DNA of 56,058 bases from Methanospirillaceae archaeon. Lineage in GTDB: Archaea > Halobacteriota > Methanomicrobia > Methanomicrobiales > Methanospirillaceae. The position numbers and the translations under genes are program-made. How positions within the stretch are numbered: position 1 is the stretch's first letter; each line of letters begins with the position of its first letter. The stretch is taken from the NCBI GenBank assembly GCA_016926505.1, contig JAFGOM010000023.1, forward strand, positions 1-56,058. Reading direction: 5' to 3'. The notes under the pieces are model-generated. The model was not told the DNA's origin and searched no databases. It was given only the letters and a program-made list of their open reading frames with translations. Shown piece by piece: positions 8,369-17,517 of this stretch.

Positions 8369-9529
8369 ATGAGATGCCTCCCTGTTCCTTTCTGCACAAC
8401 AGAGCATCCCCTCTTTAGGCAATTAAAACAGGGGGATTATTCTGAATATGGAGAATTATTAAGTCACATAAAAAGAGATATGGTTACAATAAAGGATAGG
8501 CAGAAGGGATTGATTATTAAGGAAGAGCCAGGGGTCATAAACCACCCGACATTATGTAGGATTCTTGAGTATGAACATATTATCGTTCTTTTCGTGATTC
8601 CGATCTTTCTTGGAACTCTTTTTCTCACCGTCCCCCATACTGCAGAATACTGGGTCTCATATATCTGGTTGTTTCCTGTTGCTTTTGCCATTGCACTGGT
8701 CGCAAATATGCTCGGGGTAAGCGGGGCCGTGTTATTTGTTCCTCTCTTCTCGGTTGTCCTGCCCTTATGGGGTACCGGATTCGGACCAACAGAGAGTGTT
8801 ATTATTGGTCTTTTTACCCAGTCTTTTGGGATCAGCAGTGCAACCCTTGGTTTTTTCCGTTACCGGCTTATTGATGCAAAAATTGTTCTTCTCTCCCTGG
8901 TTGTGGTGATCCCTGCAGTTCTCATCTCTTCACGGCTTGCCTTTTTTATCCCGAATAAATTCTTGTTCTTTATTATCTGCCTGTCGCTCTTTATTGCGGT
9001 ATTTTCTCTCTATTATTCAAAACGAATCGTAAAGACCATCGGTGAGGAGAAGTCAGATAATATGACTATCCTCCTTCATATTCACACAGCAGCTCCCAGT
9101 CCTGCAGTTCTTGTTGACCGGTATGGGAAAGTCTATTCCTACTGCCGGTGCGGATTTAAAATCCGTCTCCTTGCTCATAGTGTTGGAGCATTTTTCCAGG
9201 GTATCACCGGGTTTGGGATCGGATACCTCGGGATGATCGGCATGATCCTATCCGGGATCCCGATAAAGATCGGTATCGGATCGAATCACGTAATCATCGC
9301 AGTATCTGCCATTATCGCATCAATAATGTATGCTTTCCTTTCCTTCTCATCTGAATTCATCGTAATCCCGTGGAATGTCATCGCGATAACCGTTCCTGCA
9401 GTCATCATCGGAGCCCAGTTCTCACCATATGCGACAGACCGGGTTGATATCAGAATCCTTGAGTGGATGTTTCTGGGACTGCTGGTAATACTTGCAGTAT
9501 ATACATTTTATATGGGAGTTATCCGGTGA
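8369..9529 (+). CDS. TauE/SafE (TSUP) family membrane permease
   Basis: This 386-residue protein has about eight membrane segments in two halves, each with a TSUP-type glycine-rich motif: VANMLGVSGAVLFVPLFSVV (about residues 108-130) and GAFFQGITGFGIGYLGMIGM (about 272-292). TSUP proteins move small anions such as sulfite, sulfoacetate or organic sulfonates; the substrate here cannot be read. The start ATG is preceded by AGGGAA. The first 65 residues are a soluble extension not usual in the family; an alternative start is the ATG at 8480. A sulfonate/taurine-type ABC transporter lies about 4 kb downstream, so a sulfur-anion substrate is possible but only inferred. Confidence 0.85.
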   Translation: MRCLPVPFCTTEHPLFRQLKQGDYSEYGELLSHIKRDMVTIKDRQKGLIIKEEPGVINHPTLCRILEYEHIIVLFVIPIFLGTLFLTVPHTAEYWVSYIWLFPVAFAIALVANMLGVSGAVLFVPLFSVVLPLWGTGFGPTESVIIGLFTQSFGISSATLGFFRYRLIDAKIVLLSLVVVIPAVLISSRLAFFIPNKFLFFIICLSLFIAVFSLYYSKRIVKTIGEEKSDNMTILLHIHTAAPSPAVLVDRYGKVYSYCRCGFKIRLLAHSVGAFFQGITGFGIGYLGMIGMILSGIPIKIGIGSNHVIIAVSAIIASIMYAFLSFSSEFIVIPWNVIAITVPAVIIGAQFSPYATDRVDIRILEWMFLGLLVILAVYTFYMGVIR

Positions 9530-9580
9530 TCTCCTGCCTGTTCTCTCTGATACCTGGTTACAGATGAAAAAGGGATTTCC

Positions 9581-9610
9581 TATTAGTGAGGGAAAATTGA
9601 TATTAGTGAG
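9581..9610. repeat. Direct repeat TATTAGTGAG x2, 20-base period
   Basis: TATTAGTGAG occurs at 9581-9590 and again at 9601-9610, two helical turns apart. That spacing suits a protein dimer bound to one face of DNA. It lies 75-105 bases before the small ORF at 9685 and could be an operator; no further evidence. Confidence 0.4.
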
Positions 9611-9684
9611 AAGATTATTGAGATCCTATGTGAGTGAGCACAGCATACACCGATCCCTGACTGGAAATCTCAAATTACTGATCC

Positions 9685-9861
9685 ATGATAAAGAAACGAA
9701 TATCAGAGATGATTGCACAATTCCCGACATTCGGTTTTTTGTATTACTACAAGGATCTCATTCTGACTGCTCCTGGGAGAACAGGCGAAGCCCAGACAGC
9801 ACGGGTAAAGGCAGATGAGTTAGCAAAGGGCCCGGATTATTACAAGACCCTGGTTTTGTAA
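9685..9861 (+). CDS. Small hypothetical protein (58 residues)
   Basis: A frame bounded by an in-frame TGA directly upstream (9679) runs from ATG 9685 to TAA 9861. The product is basic with an aromatic-rich centre (PTFGFLYYYKDLILTAPG) and a hydrophilic tail ending DYYKTLVL. Residue choice resembles a real soluble peptide more than a chance frame, with charged residues spread evenly and few Cys or Ser. No canonical ribosome site precedes it. I recognise no family. It may be a small regulator or a remnant. Confidence 0.45.
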   Translation: MIKKRISEMIAQFPTFGFLYYYKDLILTAPGRTGEAQTARVKADELAKGPDYYKTLVL

Positions 9862-9944
9862 TAATCCTTATCTCTCTTTTTATGTAAGGATCTGTTCTAC
9901 CAGCCTCGCTCTCCTTTCTCTGACTCTGCACCACTCTAAAACGG

Positions 9945-11702
9945 TCAGGCTTTTATCTCCGTGCCGGTAGATTCCATAAATTTTACCAGTTTTTTCGGGA
10001 TATGAAGAACAAATGCAGCTCCCTCCCCATAGACTCCTTCTTCGGAAATGAGAATCTCTGATACTGCAAGTATCTCCTTCGTTAAAAAGAGACCGTATCC
10101 CGTATTTTTTCCGTAACCCGGTCTGAATATCTTCCTTTTCTCATCGTTGTCAATCCCTGCCCCGTTATCCTCGCAGATAACCCGGTATGTTTCATCCCCC
10201 TCAAGAAGTGAGAATGTTATCCTCGTTACCCTGCCCCCGTGTCGCAGTGCATTGTCTACGAGGTTTCCAAAGACCGTCTCAAGAAGAGATTCAGTAGAGA
10301 TAAAACAGGTGTCAGGGATGGTATTATCAATGGTAACATCAATGGTGACCTCCCCCCGAAAGGAACGCATGATTCCTGCATCAACCAGTGCATGGAGATT
10401 CAGCCAGGAGATCGAACCGGTTCCTATCGTATCATAGGTCTTTGTGAACCGGATCAGATCTCCGATGGTATCGGCAGCATGCATGGCTTTTTCCAGGTAT
10501 TCCGGGTGGAGTATCTTTTCTCTCTCCCAGTTCATGATATCAAGGTACCCTTTTAACACAGTCAGTTCGTTGAGGATATCATGCCGGGTAATGCCGGATA
10601 ACAGGTGCAGTTTCTCGTTTGCTATTAATAACTGTCGGGATACGGCTTCCAGGTTCTCTGAATGGGTCCTGAGATCGTTCTCTAACGTTACCTGTCCGGT
10701 GACATCAGAGAGAATATGGAGCGTTCCTAAGATTCGTTTATCCCTCCCAAGGACCGGGTATGAGTTTATCGAGAGGATAGTGCTGTTTTGCAGCAATATC
10801 TCCTGATGAGTACCGATATCCATTGCTGGTACCCCGTTATCGGGAAATTCCGGGATAACTGACGAGACTGAAGTTCCGATAACCGTATCAGATAACGAGA
10901 ATATTCGCAGTGCCGCCGGATTAATCCGGATTATCCTCTTTTTTTGATCCAGAACCAGGATCCCCTCCCCCATGCTCTGGACGATCTCGTCGCACATGAT
11001 AGGTATCAGGTCAAAGAGTCCGAGTTTTGTTATTGCATAGTAAATGAGGATACAGGTGATGGTAAAGAGAGCAGGGGTGATATCAATCCCTGAAAGAAAT
11101 GTAGGGAACAGGGCATAGAATGCATTGCCAGCGACGGGAAATATCGATGCTGCAAGGATAAAACGTGTCTGAAGGCTGTAGATCGGTGGCTGATGCAGGG
11201 ACGTAATAAATAAAAGAAGCATTCCTGCTGCAAGAAAGAAGTAACTGTAGAGGATCTCTACCCAGTACCAGGGACCATGAACATAATATGCGGAAAGACT
11301 GGAGAACGGACCCTGGATGAGATAGACATCAGGCCAGAGCAGGTGATGATACTGATTGGTTGCTGCAAGGATGATGGAGATGATGGGAAGAATAAAGAGG
11401 ATAATCCGTGTATTACGGGTGAAGTAATGACTGAACCGGGTGAATGCGACCACAAATAAAAAGAATAAGACCGGTGATGTCTGGCTCCCGGTGTACGATA
11501 GAACACCCCAGGTATATTTACCGCTGATGCTTGTCGAAAGCGCCTCTCCTATGGATGTAAAGCACCAGATGCCGATTGCAATGCATAATAAAGAGAACCA
11601 GAAATGAGTTGTTTCAGATCTTCGTTTCCAGGAATGGACTGCAAGCAGAGCTGCTATACCGGTTCCAAGGATATACACGAGGATAAACAGATTAAATGTC
11701 AT
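9945..11702 (-). CDS. Sensor histidine kinase, 7TM-PAS type
   Basis: The 585-residue protein begins with about seven membrane helices (residues 3-225) like the N-terminal 7TM sensory domain of histidine kinases. A PAS domain follows (about 235-340, GEGILVLDQKKRIIRINPAA), then a coiled segment, a phospho-acceptor box LSGITRHDILNEL with His374, and an HATPase domain (about 455-570) with N box NLVDNALRHGG, G1 box DNGAGI and G2 box GYGLFLTKE. All kinase boxes look intact. It should autophosphorylate in response to a membrane or intramembrane signal. No response regulator lies nearby, so its partner is encoded elsewhere. Confidence 0.92.
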   Translation of the reverse strand: MTFNLFILVYILGTGIAALLAVHSWKRRSETTHFWFSLLCIAIGIWCFTSIGEALSTSISGKYTWGVLSYTGSQTSPVLFFLFVVAFTRFSHYFTRNTRIILFILPIISIILAATNQYHHLLWPDVYLIQGPFSSLSAYYVHGPWYWVEILYSYFFLAAGMLLLFITSLHQPPIYSLQTRFILAASIFPVAGNAFYALFPTFLSGIDITPALFTITCILIYYAITKLGLFDLIPIMCDEIVQSMGEGILVLDQKKRIIRINPAALRIFSLSDTVIGTSVSSVIPEFPDNGVPAMDIGTHQEILLQNSTILSINSYPVLGRDKRILGTLHILSDVTGQVTLENDLRTHSENLEAVSRQLLIANEKLHLLSGITRHDILNELTVLKGYLDIMNWEREKILHPEYLEKAMHAADTIGDLIRFTKTYDTIGTGSISWLNLHALVDAGIMRSFRGEVTIDVTIDNTIPDTCFISTESLLETVFGNLVDNALRHGGRVTRITFSLLEGDETYRVICEDNGAGIDNDEKRKIFRPGYGKNTGYGLFLTKEILAVSEILISEEGVYGEGAAFVLHIPKKLVKFMESTGTEIKA

Positions 11703-12051
11703 AGATTAAGGATAATAATGCGTTATGACCGGATACTACCCCGGAGAGCTGGTATCCTTCATGGCAGGATATCGTATGAAAGGAATCTCTCTCCTCTCTT
11801 TCATCCGGATCGTATATAATGGATTTGGAGTGGCAATCCTGTTATCGGAGTTGTTATCTGGTGATCGTTTCCGATACCGCGAAAAAACCCCTATTGTAAG
11901 AGAGATCTGTTCTGTGTCGAACGGCAGGAGATGTAATACAGAGGTCGACTTCTTTTTCCTGTTTCGGGATCTCGTTTCTGTCATATCAAGCCGGGATACC
12001 TATATGATACTATAGGTATATATCTCCCCTATATCTTGATGTGAGCGTATC
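11703..12051. other. Divergent intergenic region
   Basis: About 350 bases separate the leftward kinase and the rightward hydrolase. The right end carries a TATA-like element (separate entry). Open frames on both strands here look like chance and are not annotated. No RNA gene or repeat is seen. Confidence 0.5.
12015..12024 (+). promoter_or_regulatory. TATA-like promoter of the beta-lactamase-fold gene
   Basis: GGTATATATC is centred about 32 bases before the ATG at 12052, placing the expected archaeal start site within a few bases of the start codon, so the transcript is probably leaderless or has a very short leader. Confidence 0.5.
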
Positions 12052-13290
12052 ATGAGATATTCAATCCTTCCCATCTTCGTTTTTCTCCTCTGTATCATCC
12101 CGGCAGCAGCCCTTCCCACCCCGGATGAATGGAGGGTCCTGGCAGCAGATCACCAGAACAGCCTGACGAAGGAGGAGATTGATGCATTCATCTCCCCCCT
12201 CATCATGTACAACCTGAGTAAAGGGCTTATCGTTGTGGTGGTGGACAGGGACGGCTATGCCTGGTACCCGTACGGAGTTGCCGATGCACTGACAAATCAT
12301 CCCCCTGACAACACCACCCTCTTTGATCTCGGGTCGGTATCAAAGCCAATGACTGGTATTCTCATGGCGGATGCAGAGATACGGGGAGTATATAACATAT
12401 CAGCGCCATCAGATACCTGGCTTTCAGAAAAATACCGCCTCCCTGCATATGAAGGGTTACCAATCACCGGAAAAGATCTTGCGACCCACCGGTCAGGTCT
12501 CCCAACTGTTCCCGACAGCTTTTGCCTGGTCAACCCTGCCTCTTCTTATGAAGATCAGGTGGAAGAGTCGATGCTGCAGTACCAGACGATGAGTGCAGAG
12601 GAGGTCTATCAGTGGCTTTCCGGCCAGGAGCTGCTTGCACCGCCCGGGTACCAGTACCTGTACTCAAACCTCGGGGCTGCCATCGCAGGTGACACCGTTG
12701 CGAGGGCAGAGGAGATGTCGTATCCGGAACTTTTCAAATTACGCATTGCAGATCCTCTCGGGCTCTCCGGAACCGGGGCGACCTGGACCCCGGCAGATCT
12801 TGACCAGAGAGCCATCGGTTACCGGGCCTATTCGTACCCGGCAAGCGAGGCAAACCTCATCCTGTTTAACGAGTTCTGGACCGCTGGAGGAGGTATACAC
12901 TCGAATGCCGATGATATGGCTGTTTTTTGTGCTGCTGTAATAGGACTCCTGGACACGCCGCTCAATGATGCAATTGCACGGTCACAGGTGCCCATCGCTA
13001 TTGCCACGACCGGTCCTCCCCTCCTTGAACAGGGATTATTCTGGGATATCCTGCACAACCGCGACGGCACAACATTAATCAAGAAAGCAGGCGAGACAAA
13101 CGCTCATCAGGCAGCCATCGCCTTTAACCCCGACCTTATGGCAGGAGTTTTCATTCTCTCAAATACCGCATCGGTTGGAGGGATACATGTTGAGGAGCAG
13201 GCAATTGCCCTTCTTGAGAAAATACAGGTAAAGAAGAAGAATAAGGAAATAGGAGTTTTGGGCATCCATCCTCCATCCCCGATGCCGTGA
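12052..13290 (+). CDS. Secreted serine hydrolase, beta-lactamase (class C/AmpH) fold
   Basis: The 412-residue protein starts with a signal peptide (about residues 1-20, ending PAAALP). The SxxK nucleophile motif is Ser95-Val-Ser-Lys98 in LGSVSKPMTG, and the YxN motif is Tyr204-Ser-Asn206 in YLYSNLGAAIAG, both placed as in class C beta-lactamase relatives. The third (KTG/HxG-like) motif is not clear: the equivalent region near residue 350 reads GETNAHQAAIAF. Such proteins are D-aminopeptidases, esterases or carboxypeptidase-like enzymes; archaea lack murein, so the substrate is probably a small peptide or ester outside the cell. It is a single gene with its own promoter. Confidence 0.88.
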   Translation: MRYSILPIFVFLLCIIPAAALPTPDEWRVLAADHQNSLTKEEIDAFISPLIMYNLSKGLIVVVVDRDGYAWYPYGVADALTNHPPDNTTLFDLGSVSKPMTGILMADAEIRGVYNISAPSDTWLSEKYRLPAYEGLPITGKDLATHRSGLPTVPDSFCLVNPASSYEDQVEESMLQYQTMSAEEVYQWLSGQELLAPPGYQYLYSNLGAAIAGDTVARAEEMSYPELFKLRIADPLGLSGTGATWTPADLDQRAIGYRAYSYPASEANLILFNEFWTAGGGIHSNADDMAVFCAAVIGLLDTPLNDAIARSQVPIAIATTGPPLLEQGLFWDILHNRDGTTLIKKAGETNAHQAAIAFNPDLMAGVFILSNTASVGGIHVEEQAIALLEKIQVKKKNKEIGVLGIHPPSPMP

Positions 13291-13326
13291 TTTTTTCTCT
13301 TCTTTCCCGGGATATCTGTTCTTATT

Positions 13327-14115
13327 TTAATCCTGATGTACATCTTCCTCTTTTAGCCGTATACGTCCGGTTATCTGCCTGACAATTCCGATAAAACCGG
13401 GGTCCCTGGTATCGCGGGGATGGGGGAACGGGACCGGGATTATCTCTCTTGCAACTGCCGGTCTCTCTGATAAAACGATGATCCGGTCGGCGAGATATAC
13501 CGCCTCTTCCGGGTTATGGGTGACAAACAGAAACGTTGTATGGTAATTGTTCCGGATCCGCAGGATCTCATCCTCGAGTTCCTGTCGTGTAAAGAGGTCA
13601 AGACCACTGAATGGTTCATCCATCAGGAGGATCAGAGGCTGTATCGCAAGAGCCCGTGCAATCGCAACCCGCTGTTTCATTCCCCCCGAGAGTTGGTGCG
13701 GGAGGGATCCCGTAAATGCTTCAAGGTGCATCAGGGCAAGAAGACCGGTAACAGTCTCCTTTATCTCTCCTTCTTTTCCGGATCGTACCCGTAATCTGAG
13801 TCCGTAGGCGATGTTATCATAGACCGTAAGCCAGGGAAAGAGTCCGTGTTCCTGAAAGATCATTGCAGCATGAACGCAGGAAGCATTAAGGCAGTCTCCG
13901 CTCTGCACCGTTCCGGAATCAGCTGCCTCCAGCCCTGCGATTATCCGTAAGACGGTCGACTTCCCGCAACCGGAAGGGCCCATCAGGCAGACTATCTCGT
14001 TCTTCTGTACAGAGAATGAAACGTCTGCGAGTGCCTGGCATACATGGAAACCATCCAAAAAGGATTTTGACAGTGCGGTTAACCGGAGTATATCTGATGG
14101 GAGTATGCCGGTCAT
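13327..14115 (-). CDS. ABC transporter ATPase, SsuB/TauB type
   Basis: This 262-residue ATPase carries all canonical motifs: Walker A GPSGCGKST near residue 46, Q-loop in AAMIFQEHGLFPW, signature LSGGMKQRVAIARAL near 143, Walker B LILLMDEPFSGLD and the H-loop FVTHNPEEAV. It matches the nitrate/sulfonate/taurine importer branch. Its ATG overlaps the permease stop (ATGA at 14112-14115), so the two are translationally coupled. It powers import through the adjacent permease. The substrate is not determined, though aliphatic sulfonate or taurine is typical. Confidence 0.93.
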   Translation of the reverse strand: MTGILPSDILRLTALSKSFLDGFHVCQALADVSFSVQKNEIVCLMGPSGCGKSTVLRIIAGLEAADSGTVQSGDCLNASCVHAAMIFQEHGLFPWLTVYDNIAYGLRLRVRSGKEGEIKETVTGLLALMHLEAFTGSLPHQLSGGMKQRVAIARALAIQPLILLMDEPFSGLDLFTRQELEDEILRIRNNYHTTFLFVTHNPEEAVYLADRIIVLSERPAVAREIIPVPFPHPRDTRDPGFIGIVRQITGRIRLKEEDVHQD

Positions 14116-14882
14116 TCTTTCCCCTGCCAGGTAAAAAGCCTGCTCTGGCCTGCCCGGAAGAGATAATCAAACAGGATACCAATGATACCGATAACGACCA
14201 TACCCGCTACAATGACCTGTATCTGGCCAAGATTATAGGCATACATGATAAGGTATCCTAAACCCGAACTCGTCCCCGGAAGCATCTCGGCTGCAACAAC
14301 ACACATCCATGCGATCCCGAACGCTACCCGAAGACCGGTCCAGATAAACGGAAAGGCAGCCGGAGCAATGACGGTTGTAAATTTTTCAAGAGGCGTAGCA
14401 CCGAGAGTCTGTGCAACATCGAGCCATAATACCCGGATAGCCCTGACCCCGTCAAGGGTACTGATAAGAACCGGAAAGAATGAACCGATAAAGATGATAA
14501 AGAGGATCGACCCGAAACCAATAGAGAACCATGCGATCGCAAGGGGCATCCAGGCGATCGGCGGGACCGGCCGGATCATCTGTACAAAGGGATTTATGTA
14601 GGTATACACCTCGTCTGACCAGCCACAGAGGAGGCCGAGCGGGATAGCAATGAGAATCGCCAGTAAAAACCCGGCAAGGACCCTTTCCAGGCTGACAAGG
14701 CTGTTCTCAAGGAGAGAAGGGCCGCCAAACAGGGGTGCGAGAGGAGTAAGAAGAAACGGAAGAATCTCATTCCATCCCGGGAGGATAAAGGAATTGTTTA
14801 CATGCATCGCTATTATCTGCCATATTACCAGTATCCCGAGAGGGATTACCATTCCTTTGAGTATCTTGTGATGTATGACCAT
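14112..14882 (-). CDS. ABC transporter permease, SsuC/TauC type
   Basis: The 256-residue membrane protein has about six helices and the cytoplasmic EAA-type loop around residue 160 (LDVAQTLGATPLEKFTTVIA followed by PAAFPFIWTGLR), which contacts the ATPase. It belongs to the BPD_transp_1 nitrate/sulfonate/taurine group. The start follows the binding-protein stop by three bases and its own stop overlaps the ATPase start, so the order binding protein -> permease -> ATPase is one operon. Confidence 0.92.
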   Translation of the reverse strand: MVIHHKILKGMVIPLGILVIWQIIAMHVNNSFILPGWNEILPFLLTPLAPLFGGPSLLENSLVSLERVLAGFLLAILIAIPLGLLCGWSDEVYTYINPFVQMIRPVPPIAWMPLAIAWFSIGFGSILFIIFIGSFFPVLISTLDGVRAIRVLWLDVAQTLGATPLEKFTTVIAPAAFPFIWTGLRVAFGIAWMCVVAAEMLPGTSSGLGYLIMYAYNLGQIQVIVAGMVVIGIIGILFDYLFRAGQSRLFTWQGKE

Positions 14883-14885
14883 TGC

Positions 14886-16094
14886 TTACCCCGAATCCAT
14901 GTCAATTCCGTATAATCCGATATGGATGCCTTCATATTCCATCGCTTCCCGAATCATCTCTTCCTGAATTGAGCTCTGTGCCGTTGCAAGGATAACCGGA
15001 TCATGGTTCTCATACCGTGTCATAATCCATGAGATAAAACTATCCCAGTCATCACAGGGAGCTTCGTTCCCGACCACGATCCCGGTCCCCCCGGTATTGA
15101 CTGAGTGCAGGATAGATGCATCATTTCCAAGTGATATCTGTAAACCTGCAGGGATACTGCCGAGATACCCGATATCAATGGCTTCCTGCCCGATACCGGT
15201 CATTACTCCTCCACCGACCTGTCCCGGAACAAACTGAATAATCGCAGCGGTATCTCCCTGATACACAAGTTTACATTGAGACGGTCGACTGTTCTCTCCA
15301 TCGGGTGGAAGCAGCCAGAATCCGTATCTTTCAGAGATTATGTCCCGGTCCCGGACCGCTACATACAGGGGTGCATAATGGTCACTCGAGGGCAGGTAGC
15401 CGATCCTGACAGGTGGCGGATCTTGTGGGAAATGCGGGACTGATCCGTTTAAAAGTTCCCGAGCTCTCCGGTAGACCGAAACGTTACCCCTAACTCCTCC
15501 CGGTTCGTATCCCTCACCGGTTTTTTTAAACCCGGTCTCCAGCCGTGATATATCAGGAATGTCTGCATCAGGGGTAAAGACGAGATTCGGAAAGGATTCA
15601 TTCTCTACTTCATCAGGTGAGAGATAGAGGTTTGCAGACATGATTGGTTTCTCTCCAAATACCCAGTCTGCCGTTATTTTCTCTGCATGTTCCGGATCCT
15701 CTTTTATCCTTTCCATGCCTGCGATGGTCAGGGCAGAGATCATGGCAGCGATATCAGGATACTGTGCGATAAATCCGTTTCGCATAACAAGAACGCAACA
15801 TGCGGTATTATTCCATTGGCCCGGGGGTGGCAGATCCGATTCTGTAGCGATCTTCTTTCCGATTTTACCTAAAACGGTCTCCGATACAATTGGTTCCCAG
15901 ATAATAAAACCATCGATCTGTCCGGTATCAAGTAATTGGGGCATAATGCCACCGGTTCCATATACAAGGAGAACAGCCGGTCTTTTATCAGGATTCCTGA
16001 TATCTTCAAAAAAAACAAGACCTCCAAATGAGACGAGAATGAAAAGAGCGATGCTGCCACAGATGCACGCATAAAGGAGAAGCCCGCTTTTCAT
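14886..16094 (-). CDS. ABC substrate-binding protein of NMT1/SsuA fold with permuted lobes
   Basis: The 402-residue protein begins with a membrane anchor (about residues 8-28), then a segment (47-150) that corresponds to the C-terminal half of SsuA-like binding proteins: TGGIMPQLLDTGQIDGFIIW, then WNNTACCVLVMRNGFIAQYP and a helical tail. The typical N-terminal half comes afterwards (227-402): VRIGYLPSSDHYAPLYVAV, the IDIGYLGSIPAGLQ motif and ILHSVNTGGTGIVVG. The halves are therefore in swapped order, joined by a linker of about 70 residues. The gene is complete, with a proper start and no coding sequence upstream to supply a normal N-terminus. It is the first gene of the transporter operon. 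Fold and family are clear; the substrate is unknown. Confidence 0.85.
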   Translation of the reverse strand: MKSGLLLYACICGSIALFILVSFGGLVFFEDIRNPDKRPAVLLVYGTGGIMPQLLDTGQIDGFIIWEPIVSETVLGKIGKKIATESDLPPPGQWNNTACCVLVMRNGFIAQYPDIAAMISALTIAGMERIKEDPEHAEKITADWVFGEKPIMSANLYLSPDEVENESFPNLVFTPDADIPDISRLETGFKKTGEGYEPGGVRGNVSVYRRARELLNGSVPHFPQDPPPVRIGYLPSSDHYAPLYVAVRDRDIISERYGFWLLPPDGENSRPSQCKLVYQGDTAAIIQFVPGQVGGGVMTGIGQEAIDIGYLGSIPAGLQISLGNDASILHSVNTGGTGIVVGNEAPCDDWDSFISWIMTRYENHDPVILATAQSSIQEEMIREAMEYEGIHIGLYGIDMDSG

Positions 16095-16226
16095 GAGGAG
16101 AGATTATTCCTATACCCAAAAATACCTGATGGATCGATGATACCTTCACGGAAATGCACTCCGATCTGCTCATGCCGGAAGGAACCGTATTCTGTAGACA
16201 GGTCAGATACCGTTTTTAAAAACAAT

Positions 16227-16258
16227 TAAAAAAAGGGTTCCCGGAAAAACCCGGGAAA
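16227..16258 (-). terminator. Hairpin plus poly-U terminator
   Basis: Read on the minus strand, a seven-base-pair hairpin (TTCCCGG paired with CCGGGAA, 16238-16257) is followed by CCC and seven T residues (16228-16234). It lies 30 bases after the stop of the secreted protein gene at 16290 and resembles an intrinsic terminator. Confidence 0.6.
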
Positions 16259-16289
16259 GGCAGGTTTCATACCCTGCTTTGTGTATCAG

Positions 16290-17240
16290 TTATCCGGTTG
16301 TCTCTGCAACAATGACGGTTGCGGCAACGATCTCTTCAGTACCAGTCTCTTCCTCATCACTCATGATCACTTTGATGAAATCATCATTAAATGCTTCAAG
16401 TGCTGTTTCAAACGCAATAAACTCATCCTGGTTTACTGTGCCCTCTATTTCGTAGGTGGCAAAGAGTGTCTCTGCAGCTGCCTGTAAGTTCTCCTTAATG
16501 GTAATAAGATCATCAAAGGATGCGTCAGGATACACTTCCTGTGCCTCTTGTACCACCGTATCAAAGGTCAAAAACATGGCAATTGCATCATCCTTCTCAG
16601 TAGCATCGCCCAGAACCGGGTACGCATAGGTCTCCTCGCTTGCTTCCAGCAATACTGACATGAGCCACAAGCGGTAGGAATCAAGGGTTATCGGTTCAGT
16701 CCTTGAAGCTGACTGGACATCCCACAAAAATGCGATATGTGATGTTGTATTGTCTACCTGTTCCTCAAAGGCAAAAACATCCTCAGGAACTGCAGTCTTG
16801 TTTTCTTCGTCATACGATGCAAACATCGTATCAGCGGCGGTCTTCATCCCGGCGGTTCCTTCAATCACCGTATCAAAGAAGACCCGGGCTTCTGCGGCCT
16901 CCGGCCGTGTAAGATCTGCTTTCTCTTCAAAGGCAGTAATTAAGGCAGGGATAGAATCAATCTCATCAAAGAATACCTTTTTCTCGTCTGTGTTCCCGGT
17001 GAGGAGATAATCAAACGCCTCTTCGGTAGCCAGTAAGATCGCATGTTCAAGTGCAGATAATGCAGCCTCTCCCTCATCGGTGAGCAGAACAACGGTTATT
17101 ACCTCGTCGTTCCCGGTTGCTTCTTCACTTATCCCTGCATCCTCTTCTATTGCGATGACCGCAGCCTCTTCATCGCCAGTCACGACTGCCGTAAAGAGGG
17201 TCATACATACCAGTAATACAAAAAGTAATTTTAGTTTCAT
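16290..17240 (-). CDS. Secreted helical-repeat protein (paralogue 1)
   Basis: From the ATG at 17240 (GAGGG nine bases upstream) the product is 316 residues with a signal peptide (MKLKLLFVLLVCMTLFTAVVTG). The mature part is acidic and largely helical. It holds two related segments of about 110 residues, each with a LLxA.EE.Y/FxYxxxGxxxEK-type start, a central PDASFDDL/LTRPEAAEA-type segment and an ADTMFASYD/AETLFATYE-type motif. It is clearly homologous to the next gene (17518-18438). The fold may resemble four-helix ligand-binding domains of chemoreceptors, but I do not recognise a named family. The longer frame to 17291 is unlikely because the signal peptide begins at 17240. Confidence 0.75.
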   Translation of the reverse strand: MKLKLLFVLLVCMTLFTAVVTGDEEAAVIAIEEDAGISEEATGNDEVITVVLLTDEGEAALSALEHAILLATEEAFDYLLTGNTDEKKVFFDEIDSIPALITAFEEKADLTRPEAAEARVFFDTVIEGTAGMKTAADTMFASYDEENKTAVPEDVFAFEEQVDNTTSHIAFLWDVQSASRTEPITLDSYRLWLMSVLLEASEETYAYPVLGDATEKDDAIAMFLTFDTVVQEAQEVYPDASFDDLITIKENLQAAAETLFATYEIEGTVNQDEFIAFETALEAFNDDFIKVIMSDEEETGTEEIVAATVIVAETTG

Positions 17241-17517
17241 CTTTGAACCCTCAGAATAGTGCTCTGTAATACCCGATAAATATTGTGTCATCAGGATAAT
17301 CCCAAAAAAAAGGCAGGAATTTTTTTATTGGCAAATCCGGATAACAAGTCGCATTCTGACCGGCGTAGATTTGGAGGTAACGGTTTGTGGGTAGTATTCA
17401 TTATTCAGGAAAGGGATGCCGGGTTTTTCACCTGATTCAGGGGGACATTATTGGGGTATCGGCACACGCAGCATTGACGCTGATTGTATTCTTTCCCTGC
17501 ATGAACAGGGTCTGGTA

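Larger units (their letters stand above)
9530..9944. other. Intergenic region with small ORF and direct repeats
   Basis: This gap between the convergent TSUP gene and histidine kinase holds a 58-codon open frame (separate entry) and, before it, two perfect copies of a ten-base repeat (separate entry). A further similar stretch TATGTGAGTGAG follows at about 9627. I see nothing else in the gap. Confidence 0.5.

Noticed and set aside
11725-12015. 96-codon open frame between the kinase and the hydrolase
   Set aside because: Overlaps the promoter of the hydrolase gene and has no protein-like features or ribosome site.
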